A DNA stretch of 64,000 nucleotides from Prauserella alba (GTDB taxonomy: Bacteria > Actinomycetota > Actinomycetes > Mycobacteriales > Pseudonocardiaceae). A model generated the notes under the pieces. That model saw only the letters and a program-made list of their open reading frames with translations, ran no database searches and had not been told where the DNA came from. Of this stretch, positions 51,741-59,690 are shown one piece after another. The position numbers and the translations under genes are program-made. How positions within the stretch are numbered: position 1 is the stretch's first letter; each line of letters starts with the position of its first letter. The stretch lies in NCBI RefSeq assembly GCF_024171735.1, contig NZ_JAMTCH010000004.1, forward strand, positions 868,001 to 932,000, written 5' to 3'.

Positions 51741-53162
51741 TCACCGGCCGCTCGCGCTCTCGTCGGACATCGGCTCGATCGCAGGCGGCCTGCTCGTGAG
51801 GCTCCCGGCCACGAGCGCGAGCACGGAAAGCGGCAACGCGATGAGCACGGAGTTCCAGTCGTGGGGCTTGTCCAGCGCGAACTCCCAGATCAGCACCGCC
51901 GCTGTGCCGACGACCATGCTCGCCAACGCGCCGACCTTGGTCACCCGCGGCCAGAAGAGCACGGCCAGAACCGCCGGGGTGACGGCCACGCCGTAGATCG
52001 TGTACGAGTGGATCTGCAGCTCCAGAACGCTCGGGAAGAAGCTTCCCAGCAGGTAGGCCAGCACCGCGATGCCGAGGACCGTCAGCCGGTGGAGCTTCAG
52101 TCGCGCCTTGTCCGAGACTTCCCGGGAAACGTGCCGTACGTAGAAGTCGTAGACCACATTGCCGGCGACCGAGAGCATGAACGACGTTCCGGTGGTGACG
52201 ATGAAAGCCAGAGCTCCGGCCAGGACCATCCCGCCGATCACGGTCGGCACGACCCCCTCGGAGGCGAGGGAGAGGACGGCGGTGTCCCCGGTCTCCAGGT
52301 CGGGGAGCAGGATCGAAGCAGCCGACGCCAGAATGCCGACCGGAATCATGACGACGAACGCGCCGAAGAAGAAGCCGGCCGTCGAGCTTCGCGCCGTGCC
52401 CTGGTCCCGCGCTGCGGTCAACCGCTGGTAGAGATTCTGGTCCGCGAGAATCAACAAGAACAGCGGCAGGAAGTACCCGAGCAATTGCATCGTGGAAAGA
52501 CCACCGGTGAGCGATTGCGACGATGCGGAAAGCTGGTCCCAATAGTCCGCGGGGGATCCGATCTGGGAGATCACGATCGGCACACTGACCAGTAGCGCCA
52601 CCACGATCAGCAGTGCCGAGGCAGCATCGGTCCAGGCCACGCTGAGCAGGCCACCACCCACGGCGAGGAACGTGACGACGCCGGCCACCAGGAGGGTGGC
52701 CTGCGTCTGCGACAGCGGCGTCAGCAGGCTGATGATGTGCCCGCCCCCGATGAACTGGTAAGCCGTGATGCCGACGTAGGCGAGCAGGATGACGACCGCA
52801 CCCAGCATGCGTACTCCGACGCCGTAACGCGCCTCCAGCAGCTCCGGCACGGTGTACGTGGACCGTGCTCGGATCTTGGCCGCGGCGAAGTAGAGCACCA
52901 CGATGCCGAGTGGGGTGGCGGCGGAGAACAGGAACGACGCGAGCGGTCCGTAGTTGTAGGCGAAATTCGCGCCGCCGACGATTGTTCCGGACCCGACCCA
53001 GGTAGCCAACAGCGTACCGACCAGGACCGGCCGCGGAAGGGCACGCCCGGCGAAGATGAAATCGTCGCCGGTACTGACCCGGCTCGACCGGGAGAAGTAG
53101 GCGCCTATCAGGAGCATCACAACGAGGTAGCCAATGAGAATGGCCAGATGAGCGGTCTGCAC
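51741..53162 (-). CDS. Sodium:solute symporter (SSF family)
   Basis: A 473-residue transporter with about 13 helices. Family marks are STGDDFIFAGRALP, LLATWVGSGTIVGG (sodium site), the TYTVPELLEARYG loop and ADQNLYQRLTAARD. Relatives carry proline, pantothenate, acetate or sugars; the substrate is not determined. The next gene upstream on the same strand is an amidohydrolase that may act on peptides or hydantoin-like compounds, so import of a small amine or acid is possible. Confidence 0.9.
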   Translation of the reverse strand: MQTAHLAILIGYLVVMLLIGAYFSRSSRVSTGDDFIFAGRALPRPVLVGTLLATWVGSGTIVGGANFAYNYGPLASFLFSAATPLGIVVLYFAAAKIRARSTYTVPELLEARYGVGVRMLGAVVILLAYVGITAYQFIGGGHIISLLTPLSQTQATLLVAGVVTFLAVGGGLLSVAWTDAASALLIVVALLVSVPIVISQIGSPADYWDQLSASSQSLTGGLSTMQLLGYFLPLFLLILADQNLYQRLTAARDQGTARSSTAGFFFGAFVVMIPVGILASAASILLPDLETGDTAVLSLASEGVVPTVIGGMVLAGALAFIVTTGTSFMLSVAGNVVYDFYVRHVSREVSDKARLKLHRLTVLGIAVLAYLLGSFFPSVLELQIHSYTIYGVAVTPAVLAVLFWPRVTKVGALASMVVGTAAVLIWEFALDKPHDWNSVLIALPLSVLALVAGSLTSRPPAIEPMSDESASGR

Positions 53163-53228
53163 GGTTCCTCCGAGGGTCCCGGAATCGGCCCGAGGTCGAT
53201 ATCGCCCTGGCCGGATTTCAGATGGCGG

Positions 53229-54464
53229 TCAGGGGCATCGGCCGACGACGATCCGGCCGCCCTGAATGACGTAGCGGTGGGTTTCGGCAGAGTTGACGAG
53301 CACCTCCAGGTCCTCCAGCGGGTTTCCGTCGACGACGAGGAGGTCGGCGTGGGCACCGCCGGCGACCACTCCGACCTCACCCTCCATCCCGAGCAGACGG
53401 GCGGCGTCGGCCGTCGCCGACCGGACGACGTCGGCGGCGGGCTGGACCTGTCCGCGGACGCGGAATTCGTGGAGCTGGTAGGCGCCCATCGCACCGAGCA
53501 GATCGGTGCCGTAGGCAAGGTTGACCCCGGCTCGATGCGCCTTCTCCAGTGCACCGAGGCCTGCGTCGAGCACTTCGTAGACCTTGCGATGAGAGCCGGG
53601 CGGAAGACCGTACTTCGGTCCGTCCGCGGCAAGGCGGTCGTAGGTGATCAGCGTGGGCACCAGCCAGGCGTCGTGCTCCAGGAACAGTTCGACGCTCGAG
53701 TCGTCGAGCAGGTTGCCGTGTTCGATGCACCGCACGCCGTTCGCCAGTCCTCGGTTGATCGCCCTGGCGTGGTACGCGTGCCCGGTGACGTACCGGTTGG
53801 CGTTCGTCGCCTCCTCCACGAAGGCCCGAATTTCTTCCTCGGAGTACTGCACAGCGCTCACCTCGTCGTTCGGTGAGGCCACCCCGCCCGAGAGCATGAT
53901 CTTGATGTGGCTGGCGCCCTTGCGCAGCTCGTCACGGGTGACACGCCGCACCTCACCGACACCATCGGCGATCCGGCCTCCGCCGACCTTGGTCTGACAA
54001 CACGGAACCGAGTCCTCGTCGCGGGTACGGAAGTCGCCGTGTCCGCCGGTCTGACTGATGGCGCTGCCGCCGTACACGATCCGGGGACCGGTGATGATCC
54101 CTTCCTCCACCGCCTGTGCCAGGCCGTGGTCGGCACCTCCGGTGTCGCGCACGGTGGTGAACCCACGTTCGAGCATGGCGGCCAACCCCGATGTGGCTCT
54201 GGCGGTCCGATAGGACGGCGACCAGCCGGCGACCGCGTGCGCGTCGGCCGAGGTCAGTACGGCGTGCACGTGCGCATCGATCAGACCGGGCAACACGGTG
54301 GCCCCGCCGAGCCGCAGTACCGGCACGCCGTCGGGCACGGTGGGCGCCCGCCCGGTGCCGACATCCGCAATGCGGCCGCCCGCCACCTCGATCCATGAGC
54401 TGTCGGAAAGATCCGCCGTCTCGGGGTCGAGGACGTGCGCCTCGGTGAGCAACAACCTGGTCAT
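53229..54464 (-). CDS. Amidohydrolase family protein
   Basis: A 411-residue metal-dependent hydrolase of the imidazolonepropionase-like/Xaa-Pro dipeptidase (Sgx9260-type) group. The metal site begins with LPGLIDAHVHA; further ligands are the Lys/His of SHIKIMLSGGV, HAYHARAI, IEHGNLLD and YGTDLLGAM. The C-terminal beta part returns to the N-terminal fold (GAHADLLVVDGNPLEDLEV in pieces). GGAAG precedes ATG 54464, chosen over an upstream GTG 54503. It is divergent from the RpiR gene and is followed on the same strand by the SSF transporter. Confidence 0.88.
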   Translation of the reverse strand: MTRLLLTEAHVLDPETADLSDSSWIEVAGGRIADVGTGRAPTVPDGVPVLRLGGATVLPGLIDAHVHAVLTSADAHAVAGWSPSYRTARATSGLAAMLERGFTTVRDTGGADHGLAQAVEEGIITGPRIVYGGSAISQTGGHGDFRTRDEDSVPCCQTKVGGGRIADGVGEVRRVTRDELRKGASHIKIMLSGGVASPNDEVSAVQYSEEEIRAFVEEATNANRYVTGHAYHARAINRGLANGVRCIEHGNLLDDSSVELFLEHDAWLVPTLITYDRLAADGPKYGLPPGSHRKVYEVLDAGLGALEKAHRAGVNLAYGTDLLGAMGAYQLHEFRVRGQVQPAADVVRSATADAARLLGMEGEVGVVAGGAHADLLVVDGNPLEDLEVLVNSAETHRYVIQGGRIVVGRCP

Positions 54465-54505
54465 CTGGCACTTCCCTTGTCCGCCGCACGTGGTGGTCAC
54501 CACAC

Positions 54506-54564
54506 GATCGACGCAACATTAAGATGCATGACCAGTGATTTGCAATAGTTGTTGCGCATCGATC
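54506..54564. promoter_or_regulatory. Divergent control region with RpiR-type inverted sites
   Basis: GATCGACGCAACA (54506-54518) faces TGTTGCGCATCGATC (54550-54564), a near-perfect inverted pair. A further GATCGTTGCGCC follows from 54561. It sits between the amidohydrolase and RpiR starts. Confidence 0.5.
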
Positions 54565-54612
54565 GTTGCGCCATGCCTCCGCCGCCCCCGGGACCGCTTA
54601 GAGTGGGCATCG

Positions 54613-55485
54613 ATGTCCGTTGAAACCTGGATCGATGAGTTCGTTCGTCAGAACCCGCTGGGAACGCAGGCGTCGCGGGTCGTCCAGGTGCTGAACTCAC
54701 AACCCCGATTCGCGTCGTACGCCACTGCGCGCGACCTCGCCGACCGAGCAGGGGTGAACATCTCGACGGTCACGCGAACGGCACAGGGACTGGGGTTCAG
54801 CGGTTGGTCCCATCTCCAGCTCGAGCTCCGCAACCGGTATCTGGGGGGCCTCGGCGCGAGCGAAGTCCTCACCGAACACGCGGATTCAGCGGGCGATCCC
54901 GTGCAGTCGGCCTTCCAACAGGATGCTGACAACATCGCCCTCGCAGCCCGGACCGTGGACGTCGAGACCATCCGCGCGGTGGCCGACACGATTCGCCGGT
55001 CCGGACGCACCTTGATCATCGCGTCCGGCAGCTTCCTGGCACCCGGCATCGTGCTCGCCCACATGGCCAGTTTCATGCGGATCGACATCGCGTGTGACGG
55101 CACGGGCGGCACCGTCCGCGTCAATCAGATCCTCAAGCTCGGCCCGGGCGACTGTCTCCTCGTCGTCAACGTCTGGCGTCTGCCGCGAGAGATCCTCGAG
55201 GCCACCCGGCTCGCGAAGGACCGTGGCGCAACGATCTGTGTCATCACCGACCGGCGCTCCACGCCCCTGGCGGCCGCCGGCGACCACGTCGTGGTCGTCC
55301 CCAGCGAAGGCTCCTCACTCTTCCCGTCGATGGCCGCGGCACTGACCACCGCGCACGCCATCGCCGCCGAAATCGCCGCGTCGGACACCGAGGGAGTACG
55401 CGCCGCGCTGGCCGAATGCGAGGATGCCTGGCATCGGCTCGACCTGATGGAAGATCAACCCATCCGCGACCGGCCGGCACCGTAG
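54613..55485 (+). CDS. MurR/RpiR-family transcriptional regulator
   Basis: A 290-residue regulator. The N-terminal helix-turn-helix contains TARDLADRAGVNISTVTRTAQGLGFSGW in pieces (about residues 35-65). A SIS domain follows (about 120-260; TLIIASGSFLAPGIVLAHMA, GDCLLVVNVWRLPREI, ATICVITDRRSTPLA), which usually binds a phosphosugar or related ligand. It probably controls the divergent amidohydrolase/symporter pair through the inverted repeats in the spacer. Confidence 0.88.
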   Translation: MSVETWIDEFVRQNPLGTQASRVVQVLNSQPRFASYATARDLADRAGVNISTVTRTAQGLGFSGWSHLQLELRNRYLGGLGASEVLTEHADSAGDPVQSAFQQDADNIALAARTVDVETIRAVADTIRRSGRTLIIASGSFLAPGIVLAHMASFMRIDIACDGTGGTVRVNQILKLGPGDCLLVVNVWRLPREILEATRLAKDRGATICVITDRRSTPLAAAGDHVVVVPSEGSSLFPSMAAALTTAHAIAAEIAASDTEGVRAALAECEDAWHRLDLMEDQPIRDRPAP

Positions 55486-55517
55486 GGGCGTCGTCGCCGG
55501 TCCCGGAGAGGAGAGCG

Positions 55518-56477
55518 CTAGCCGGTCACCAACAGAATCTTGCCCATGTGCAGGCCCGCTTCCATCAACCGGTGAGCCTCGCCGGCCTCCGCCATGGGAA
55601 GAACCCGGTCGACCACGAGTTGAACGGCTCCACTCTCGACCATCGGCCAGACCTTGTTCTGGACATCGGCCACGATGGCCGCCTTCTGCTCCGGGGGCCG
55701 CGTACGCAACGTCGTGCCGTGCACGGAAGCGCGCTTGAAGACCAGCTCCGCGAGGTTGAGCTCCGCGGTCAGCCCATCCTGGAGACCGATGACGACCAGA
55801 CGTCCGTCGGCCGCCAGTGCCCGGACGTTCCGTTCGAGGTACCGGCCGCCGACCACGTCCAGAATGACGTCGTAGGGGCCGTGTTCGGCGAAGTCCTGAG
55901 TGCGGTAGTCGATGGTCATGTCCGCGCCGAGTTCGCGAGCCCGTTCGGCCTTCTCGGGGCCGCCGACGGTCGTCACGACACGCGCACCCAGTGCCTTGGC
56001 GATCTGGATCGCCGCGGTACCGACACCCCCGGTGCCACCGTGCACGAGGAAGGTCTCACCCTCCTTCAGGCCGGCGGCCAGGACGAGGTTGGACCACACC
56101 GTGGCGACTGCTTCCGGCAAGGCTGCCGCCTCGATCAACCCGACCCCCTGCGGCACCGTCAGCAGTTGCCCCGCGGGCACGGCGACCTTCTCCGCATAGC
56201 CGCCTCCCGTCAACAGCGCGCAGACTTCGTCGCCGACCTGCCAGCCGGTCACCCCCTCACCGAGAGCGCTGATGCGTCCCGAAACCTCGAGCCCCGGATA
56301 CGGCGACGCCCCCGGCGGCAGCGGATACAAGCCCGTCCGCTGCATGACGTCGGCGCGGTTCAACGCACTGGCCACCACATCGACGACGACTTCCCCATTG
56401 GCCGGCACCGGATCGTCGACCTGCGTCCACTCCAGAACCTCCGGCCCACCGGGTTCCGTGATCGTGACTGCCTTCAT
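55518..56477 (-). CDS. NADPH:quinone oxidoreductase (MDR superfamily)
   Basis: A 319-residue medium-chain reductase without structural zinc. It begins MKAVTITEPGGPEVLEW and contains NRADVMQRTGLYPLPPG, the NADPH loop FLVHGGTGGVGTAAIQIAKA and VVTTVGGPEKAERARELGAD (in pieces). It reduces quinones or enones by two electrons. Two copies of the operator motif, in opposite orientation, lie 31-79 bp upstream of ATG 56477, so it probably shares control with the Old Yellow Enzyme gene. Confidence 0.92.
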   Translation of the reverse strand: MKAVTITEPGGPEVLEWTQVDDPVPANGEVVVDVVASALNRADVMQRTGLYPLPPGASPYPGLEVSGRISALGEGVTGWQVGDEVCALLTGGGYAEKVAVPAGQLLTVPQGVGLIEAAALPEAVATVWSNLVLAAGLKEGETFLVHGGTGGVGTAAIQIAKALGARVVTTVGGPEKAERARELGADMTIDYRTQDFAEHGPYDVILDVVGGRYLERNVRALAADGRLVVIGLQDGLTAELNLAELVFKRASVHGTTLRTRPPEQKAAIVADVQNKVWPMVESGAVQLVVDRVLPMAEAGEAHRLMEAGLHMGKILLVTG

Positions 56478-56507
56478 GACGACTCCGTTCGAAGCGCGAT
56501 CCACAAG

Positions 56508-56556
56508 ATGTTGACAGTGCACACATTAGGCGACAAAGTGAGCACTGTCAACATGA
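56508..56556. promoter_or_regulatory. Operator motif copies B and C (inverted pair)
   Basis: TTGACAGTGC (56511-56520) and its exact complement GCACTGTCAA (56542-56551) lie inside longer matches to the motif at 50932. Copy B covers about 56508-56527, copy C 56538-56556. Confidence 0.7.
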
Positions 56557-56795
56557 CGTACCGACCGGACATGGCATCGCGCCCCGGCTTCTCCGGATCG
56601 GGCCGCGAGCGCCGGGTGGACAGGACCGAGGAGGCGGCGTGCTCGATGGATGCATCCGAATCGCCGTGACGCGTTGACGTATAAGCACCGTCGGCTTCGG
56701 GTATCTGGATGACCGAGGTCAGCGACGCTGTCACCACCACGGCCGAAGGCTGACACTCAGTCGTGTTTACGCCGGAGTCGGCGGGTTCAGCCTTG
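56557..56795. other. Non-coding spacer in the quinone oxidoreductase/ADC divergent region
   Basis: Between the two operator pairs I see no gene, hairpin or repeat. The whole gene-free stretch runs from 56478 to 56869. Confidence 0.5.
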
Positions 56796-56848
56796 GTGTT
56801 GACAGTGCTTACATTTTCGGGCTAACGTATGTGAGCACTGTACACATT
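56796..56848. promoter_or_regulatory. Operator motif copies D and E
   Basis: GTGTTGACAGTGCTTACAT (copy D, from 56796) and GTATGTGAGCACTGTACACA (copy E, reverse, from 56827) lie just before the ADC-family gene and match the motif at 50932. Confidence 0.7.
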
Positions 56849-56869
56849 GAGGCGAGGGAGCAACCCGCG

Positions 56870-57787
56870 ATGGCATCGACACATCAGGACGCGGTCGAGG
56901 TCGATCTGGGAGGCCGTGCGGTCACGGTGCCGAAGGGCGGCCTGTTCGACCGGTACCGGATGGACCCCGATCTCGACGAGGTCGCTCGCGATCCCCGGGT
57001 CAGCAGCGTCGATTTCTTCCGGCGCCTACCCAAGACGAGGGTCGATTCGCCGATCGGTCCGACTCTGACTCCGAACTTCTACTACCGCATGTCCTCGGCG
57101 CGACTGACGATGCTGGCCCGTTCCCGTGCGATCCGCGCCCGGCTGCCCCGGGAGCTGGCGCCACTGGAAGTCGTCCCGGGCGTCGGGTTGGCATCGGTGA
57201 TCTTCTTTCGCTACGAGGTGTGCGACATCGACTTCTACACCGAGGCCGCCGTCGGTGTCGCCGTGCGGCCTGCCCGACACGGCCGGCTCCGGGCCGTCGA
57301 CCTCGCCGCAGCCCTGAAGAACGACCATCTGGACTCCTACGTGCTGTCGCTTCCGGTCAACACCGACATCGCTCAGGTCCGCGGTCACGACGCCTACGGA
57401 TTTCCGAAATGGGTGACCGAACTCGACGTGGACATCGACTCCCGCCGCGCCACAGGACGGGTGGCGGGCGACGCCGGCGAGACAGACCTGGCGTTCTCCG
57501 CGCCGACCCCCGCGCAGCATCGGTACCCCAGCGGCGAGCGCGTGTCGAGCCTCACGTCGTACACCTCCCTGGCCGGGGCATGGCACTCGACCCTGAGTCA
57601 GACCAACGTGCTCTCAGCCGGCAGCGCGACACTTCCTCGCGGTGTCGACCTGCAGCTCGGTAAGGGCCGGATGACCGACGATCTGCGCTCTCTTGAGCCG
57701 ATTCGCACGATCCGGCTGGACGTGATCACCGAAGGCCAACTCGCCTTGCACCTGCCCGTTCCCTACTCGGTCCCCGAAGCGGCCTGA
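56870..57787 (+). CDS. Acetoacetate decarboxylase-family protein
   Basis: A 305-residue protein of the ADC fold. The catalytic-Lys block GHDAYGFPKWVTELD (about residues 180-194) corresponds to the GFPK signature of acetoacetate decarboxylase, with conserved VIFFRYEVCD and the N-terminal PNFYYRMSSARL. Many ADC-like proteins with this Lys act as decarboxylases or as aldolase-dehydratases on keto acids, so the reaction is uncertain. GAGGGAG precedes ATG 56870. It starts a plus-strand operon with a DJ-1-like protein, an interrupted hydrolase and an aldehyde dehydrogenase. Confidence 0.82.
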   Translation: MASTHQDAVEVDLGGRAVTVPKGGLFDRYRMDPDLDEVARDPRVSSVDFFRRLPKTRVDSPIGPTLTPNFYYRMSSARLTMLARSRAIRARLPRELAPLEVVPGVGLASVIFFRYEVCDIDFYTEAAVGVAVRPARHGRLRAVDLAAALKNDHLDSYVLSLPVNTDIAQVRGHDAYGFPKWVTELDVDIDSRRATGRVAGDAGETDLAFSAPTPAQHRYPSGERVSSLTSYTSLAGAWHSTLSQTNVLSAGSATLPRGVDLQLGKGRMTDDLRSLEPIRTIRLDVITEGQLALHLPVPYSVPEAA

Positions 57788-57826
57788 CCGGCCGGCCGCA
57801 ACCGACAGCTACGGAGGAGTTCAGCG

Positions 57827-58534
57827 ATGACCAGGGTTCTGCAGGTTCTCTCGGCCGCCAGGGTGTGGACGCTCAAGGACGGCACGCAGCACCCGACCGG
57901 GTTCTGGGCGGAGGAGTTCGTCGTTCCCTACACGCTGTTCGGCGAAGCCGGGTGGGAGGTAACGCTCGCCACTCCCGCAGGCGCGCAGCCGGTCGTCGAC
58001 AAGCTCAGCCTCGGGATCAATGGCGGCGTTCCGCCCCGCACAGCCAAGAAGCTGAAGGCGCAACTCGACCGGCTCGCGCCCGTGCTGAACGCCCCGACCG
58101 AGCTGTCCGCTGTCGACCCTGACGATTTCGACGTCGTCTTCTACTCCGGTGGGCACGGACCCATGGAGGACCTCGCCGTGGACCCGGTATCCGGCGCGCT
58201 GCTGACGAAACGACTCCACGCGGCCCGGCCACTCGCCCTGCTGTGCCACGCCCCGGCGGCAGCACTGGCCGCCAGGAACACCGACGGCAGCTGGCCGTTC
58301 GCCGGTTACACGATGACCGGCCTGTCGAATGTCGAGGAGCGGCTCAACCCGTTCGCGTGGAAGGCGAAGTGGCTGCTCGAGGACCGGCTCAAGGAGGCGG
58401 GTGCGGACTACACGTCCGGCCTCCCGCTGAAGTCCAAAGTGGTCGTCGACCGCAATCTCTACACCGGACAGAACCCTGGCTCGTCGGCTGCGCTCGCACG
58501 CCGCATCATCACCGACGTTTCCCGAAAGGAGTGA
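57827..58534 (+). CDS. DJ-1/PfpI-family protein (class I glutamine amidotransferase-like)
   Basis: A 235-residue protein similar to Hsp31-type glyoxalase III and chaperone proteins. It begins MTRVLQVLSAARVWTLKDG; the nucleophile elbow is ALLCHAPAAALA (Cys about 142) and an acidic partner lies in GFWAEEFVVPY. YSGGHGPMEDL is the family's oxyanion-side loop. Such proteins detoxify glyoxals or process reactive carbonyls. It follows the ADC-family gene by 39 bp with ACGGAGGAG, so it fits a reactive-carbonyl or ketone-handling operon. Confidence 0.87.
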   Translation: MTRVLQVLSAARVWTLKDGTQHPTGFWAEEFVVPYTLFGEAGWEVTLATPAGAQPVVDKLSLGINGGVPPRTAKKLKAQLDRLAPVLNAPTELSAVDPDDFDVVFYSGGHGPMEDLAVDPVSGALLTKRLHAARPLALLCHAPAAALAARNTDGSWPFAGYTMTGLSNVEERLNPFAWKAKWLLEDRLKEAGADYTSGLPLKSKVVVDRNLYTGQNPGSSAALARRIITDVSRKE

Positions 58535-58608
58535 GCCCGGATCCGGAATCACCGGCGCGGACGCGGGTTCCCCGCCGGAAAACAACGCCACCGCAGAGGG
58601 AGAAAACG

Positions 58609-59577
58609 ATGACCGAGATTCCAGCTCCCATCACCCCGTACCTCGAACCGGCCGCGAAAGAGTTGGCCGAAGCGACCGACCCACACCCCCGCATCTACGA
58701 AGTTCCGCCGGAACAGGGTCGGCAGATCCTGCGGGATCTGCAGAGCGGCGAAGGCGTGCCGCGTCCGGACGTCGACGAACAGTGGGTCGACGTGGACACC
58801 GGGCAGTGGGGCACCGTCCCCACTCGCATCATCCGGCCCAAGGGCGTGACCGGCCCGCTTCCGGTGGTGTTCTACATCCACGGCGCGGGCTGGGTCTTCG
58901 GCGACGACAAGACCCACGACCGCCTCTTCCGGGAACTGGCTGTCGGTGCCGGCGCCGCCGGAGTGTTCCCGGTCTACGATCGCGCACCGGAGAAGGGCTA
59001 TCCCACCCAGGTCGAGCAGAACTACGCGGTGGGCCAGTGGGTGCTGCAGCACGGCGCGGAGTACGGCCTGGACACGAGTCGCGTCGCGGTCACCGGGGAG
59101 TCCGTCGGCGGCTGCATGTCGACGGTGTTCGCTCTGATGAACTCCGAACGAGGCGGTATCGACCTCAACGCCCAGGTGCTGCTGTACCCGGTGACCAACG
59201 CGGATTTCGACACGCCCTCCTACATCCAGTTCGCCGAGGGGTACTACCTCACACGCGAGGGCATGAAGTGGTTCTGGAACCAGTACACCACGGACCCGGC
59301 CCAGCGCGCCGAGAAGTACGCCTCGCCGTTGTAGGCATCGCTCGACGACCTCAAGGGTCTGCCCACCACGCTCGTCATCACCGACGAGGCCGACGTCCTG
59401 CGTGACGAGGGCGAACAGTACGCCAACAAGCTTCGGGAGGCCGGCGTCGACGTCACCTCCGTCCGCGTCGCCGGCATGGTCCACGACTTCCTGCTCCTGG
59501 ACAGCCTGCGGGACACCCGTGCCGCCAACGTCGCCCGCCACCTCGCGATCGACGCACTGCGAAACGCGCTGCAGTAG
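58609..59577 (+). pseudogene. Alpha/beta hydrolase interrupted by an in-frame TAG
   Basis: Translation from ATG 58609 gives 241 residues of an HSL-type esterase (FYIHGAGWVFGDD oxyanion loop, GESVGG nucleophile elbow) and then meets TAG at 59332-59334. The same frame continues without a break for 80 codons to a second TAG at 59575-59577. That continuation holds the missing catalytic residues: Asp in TDEADVLRDEGE and His in AGMVHDFLL. Relatives commonly read SPLQAS at this point, so a single C-to-T change of CAG to TAG would explain the stop. The truncated product would lack the acid and base of the triad. It is either a recent pseudogene or a read-through gene. Confidence 0.82.
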
Positions 59578-59690
59578 CGGCACCGGTAACCGGCCCGCGG
59601 GTGCCCACCCGACGAACGGATCGAGGTGGGCACCCGCACGGGTCGCGCACGCCCCCGTCCCGATCGACACTTCGCACACGGAGACCGACC

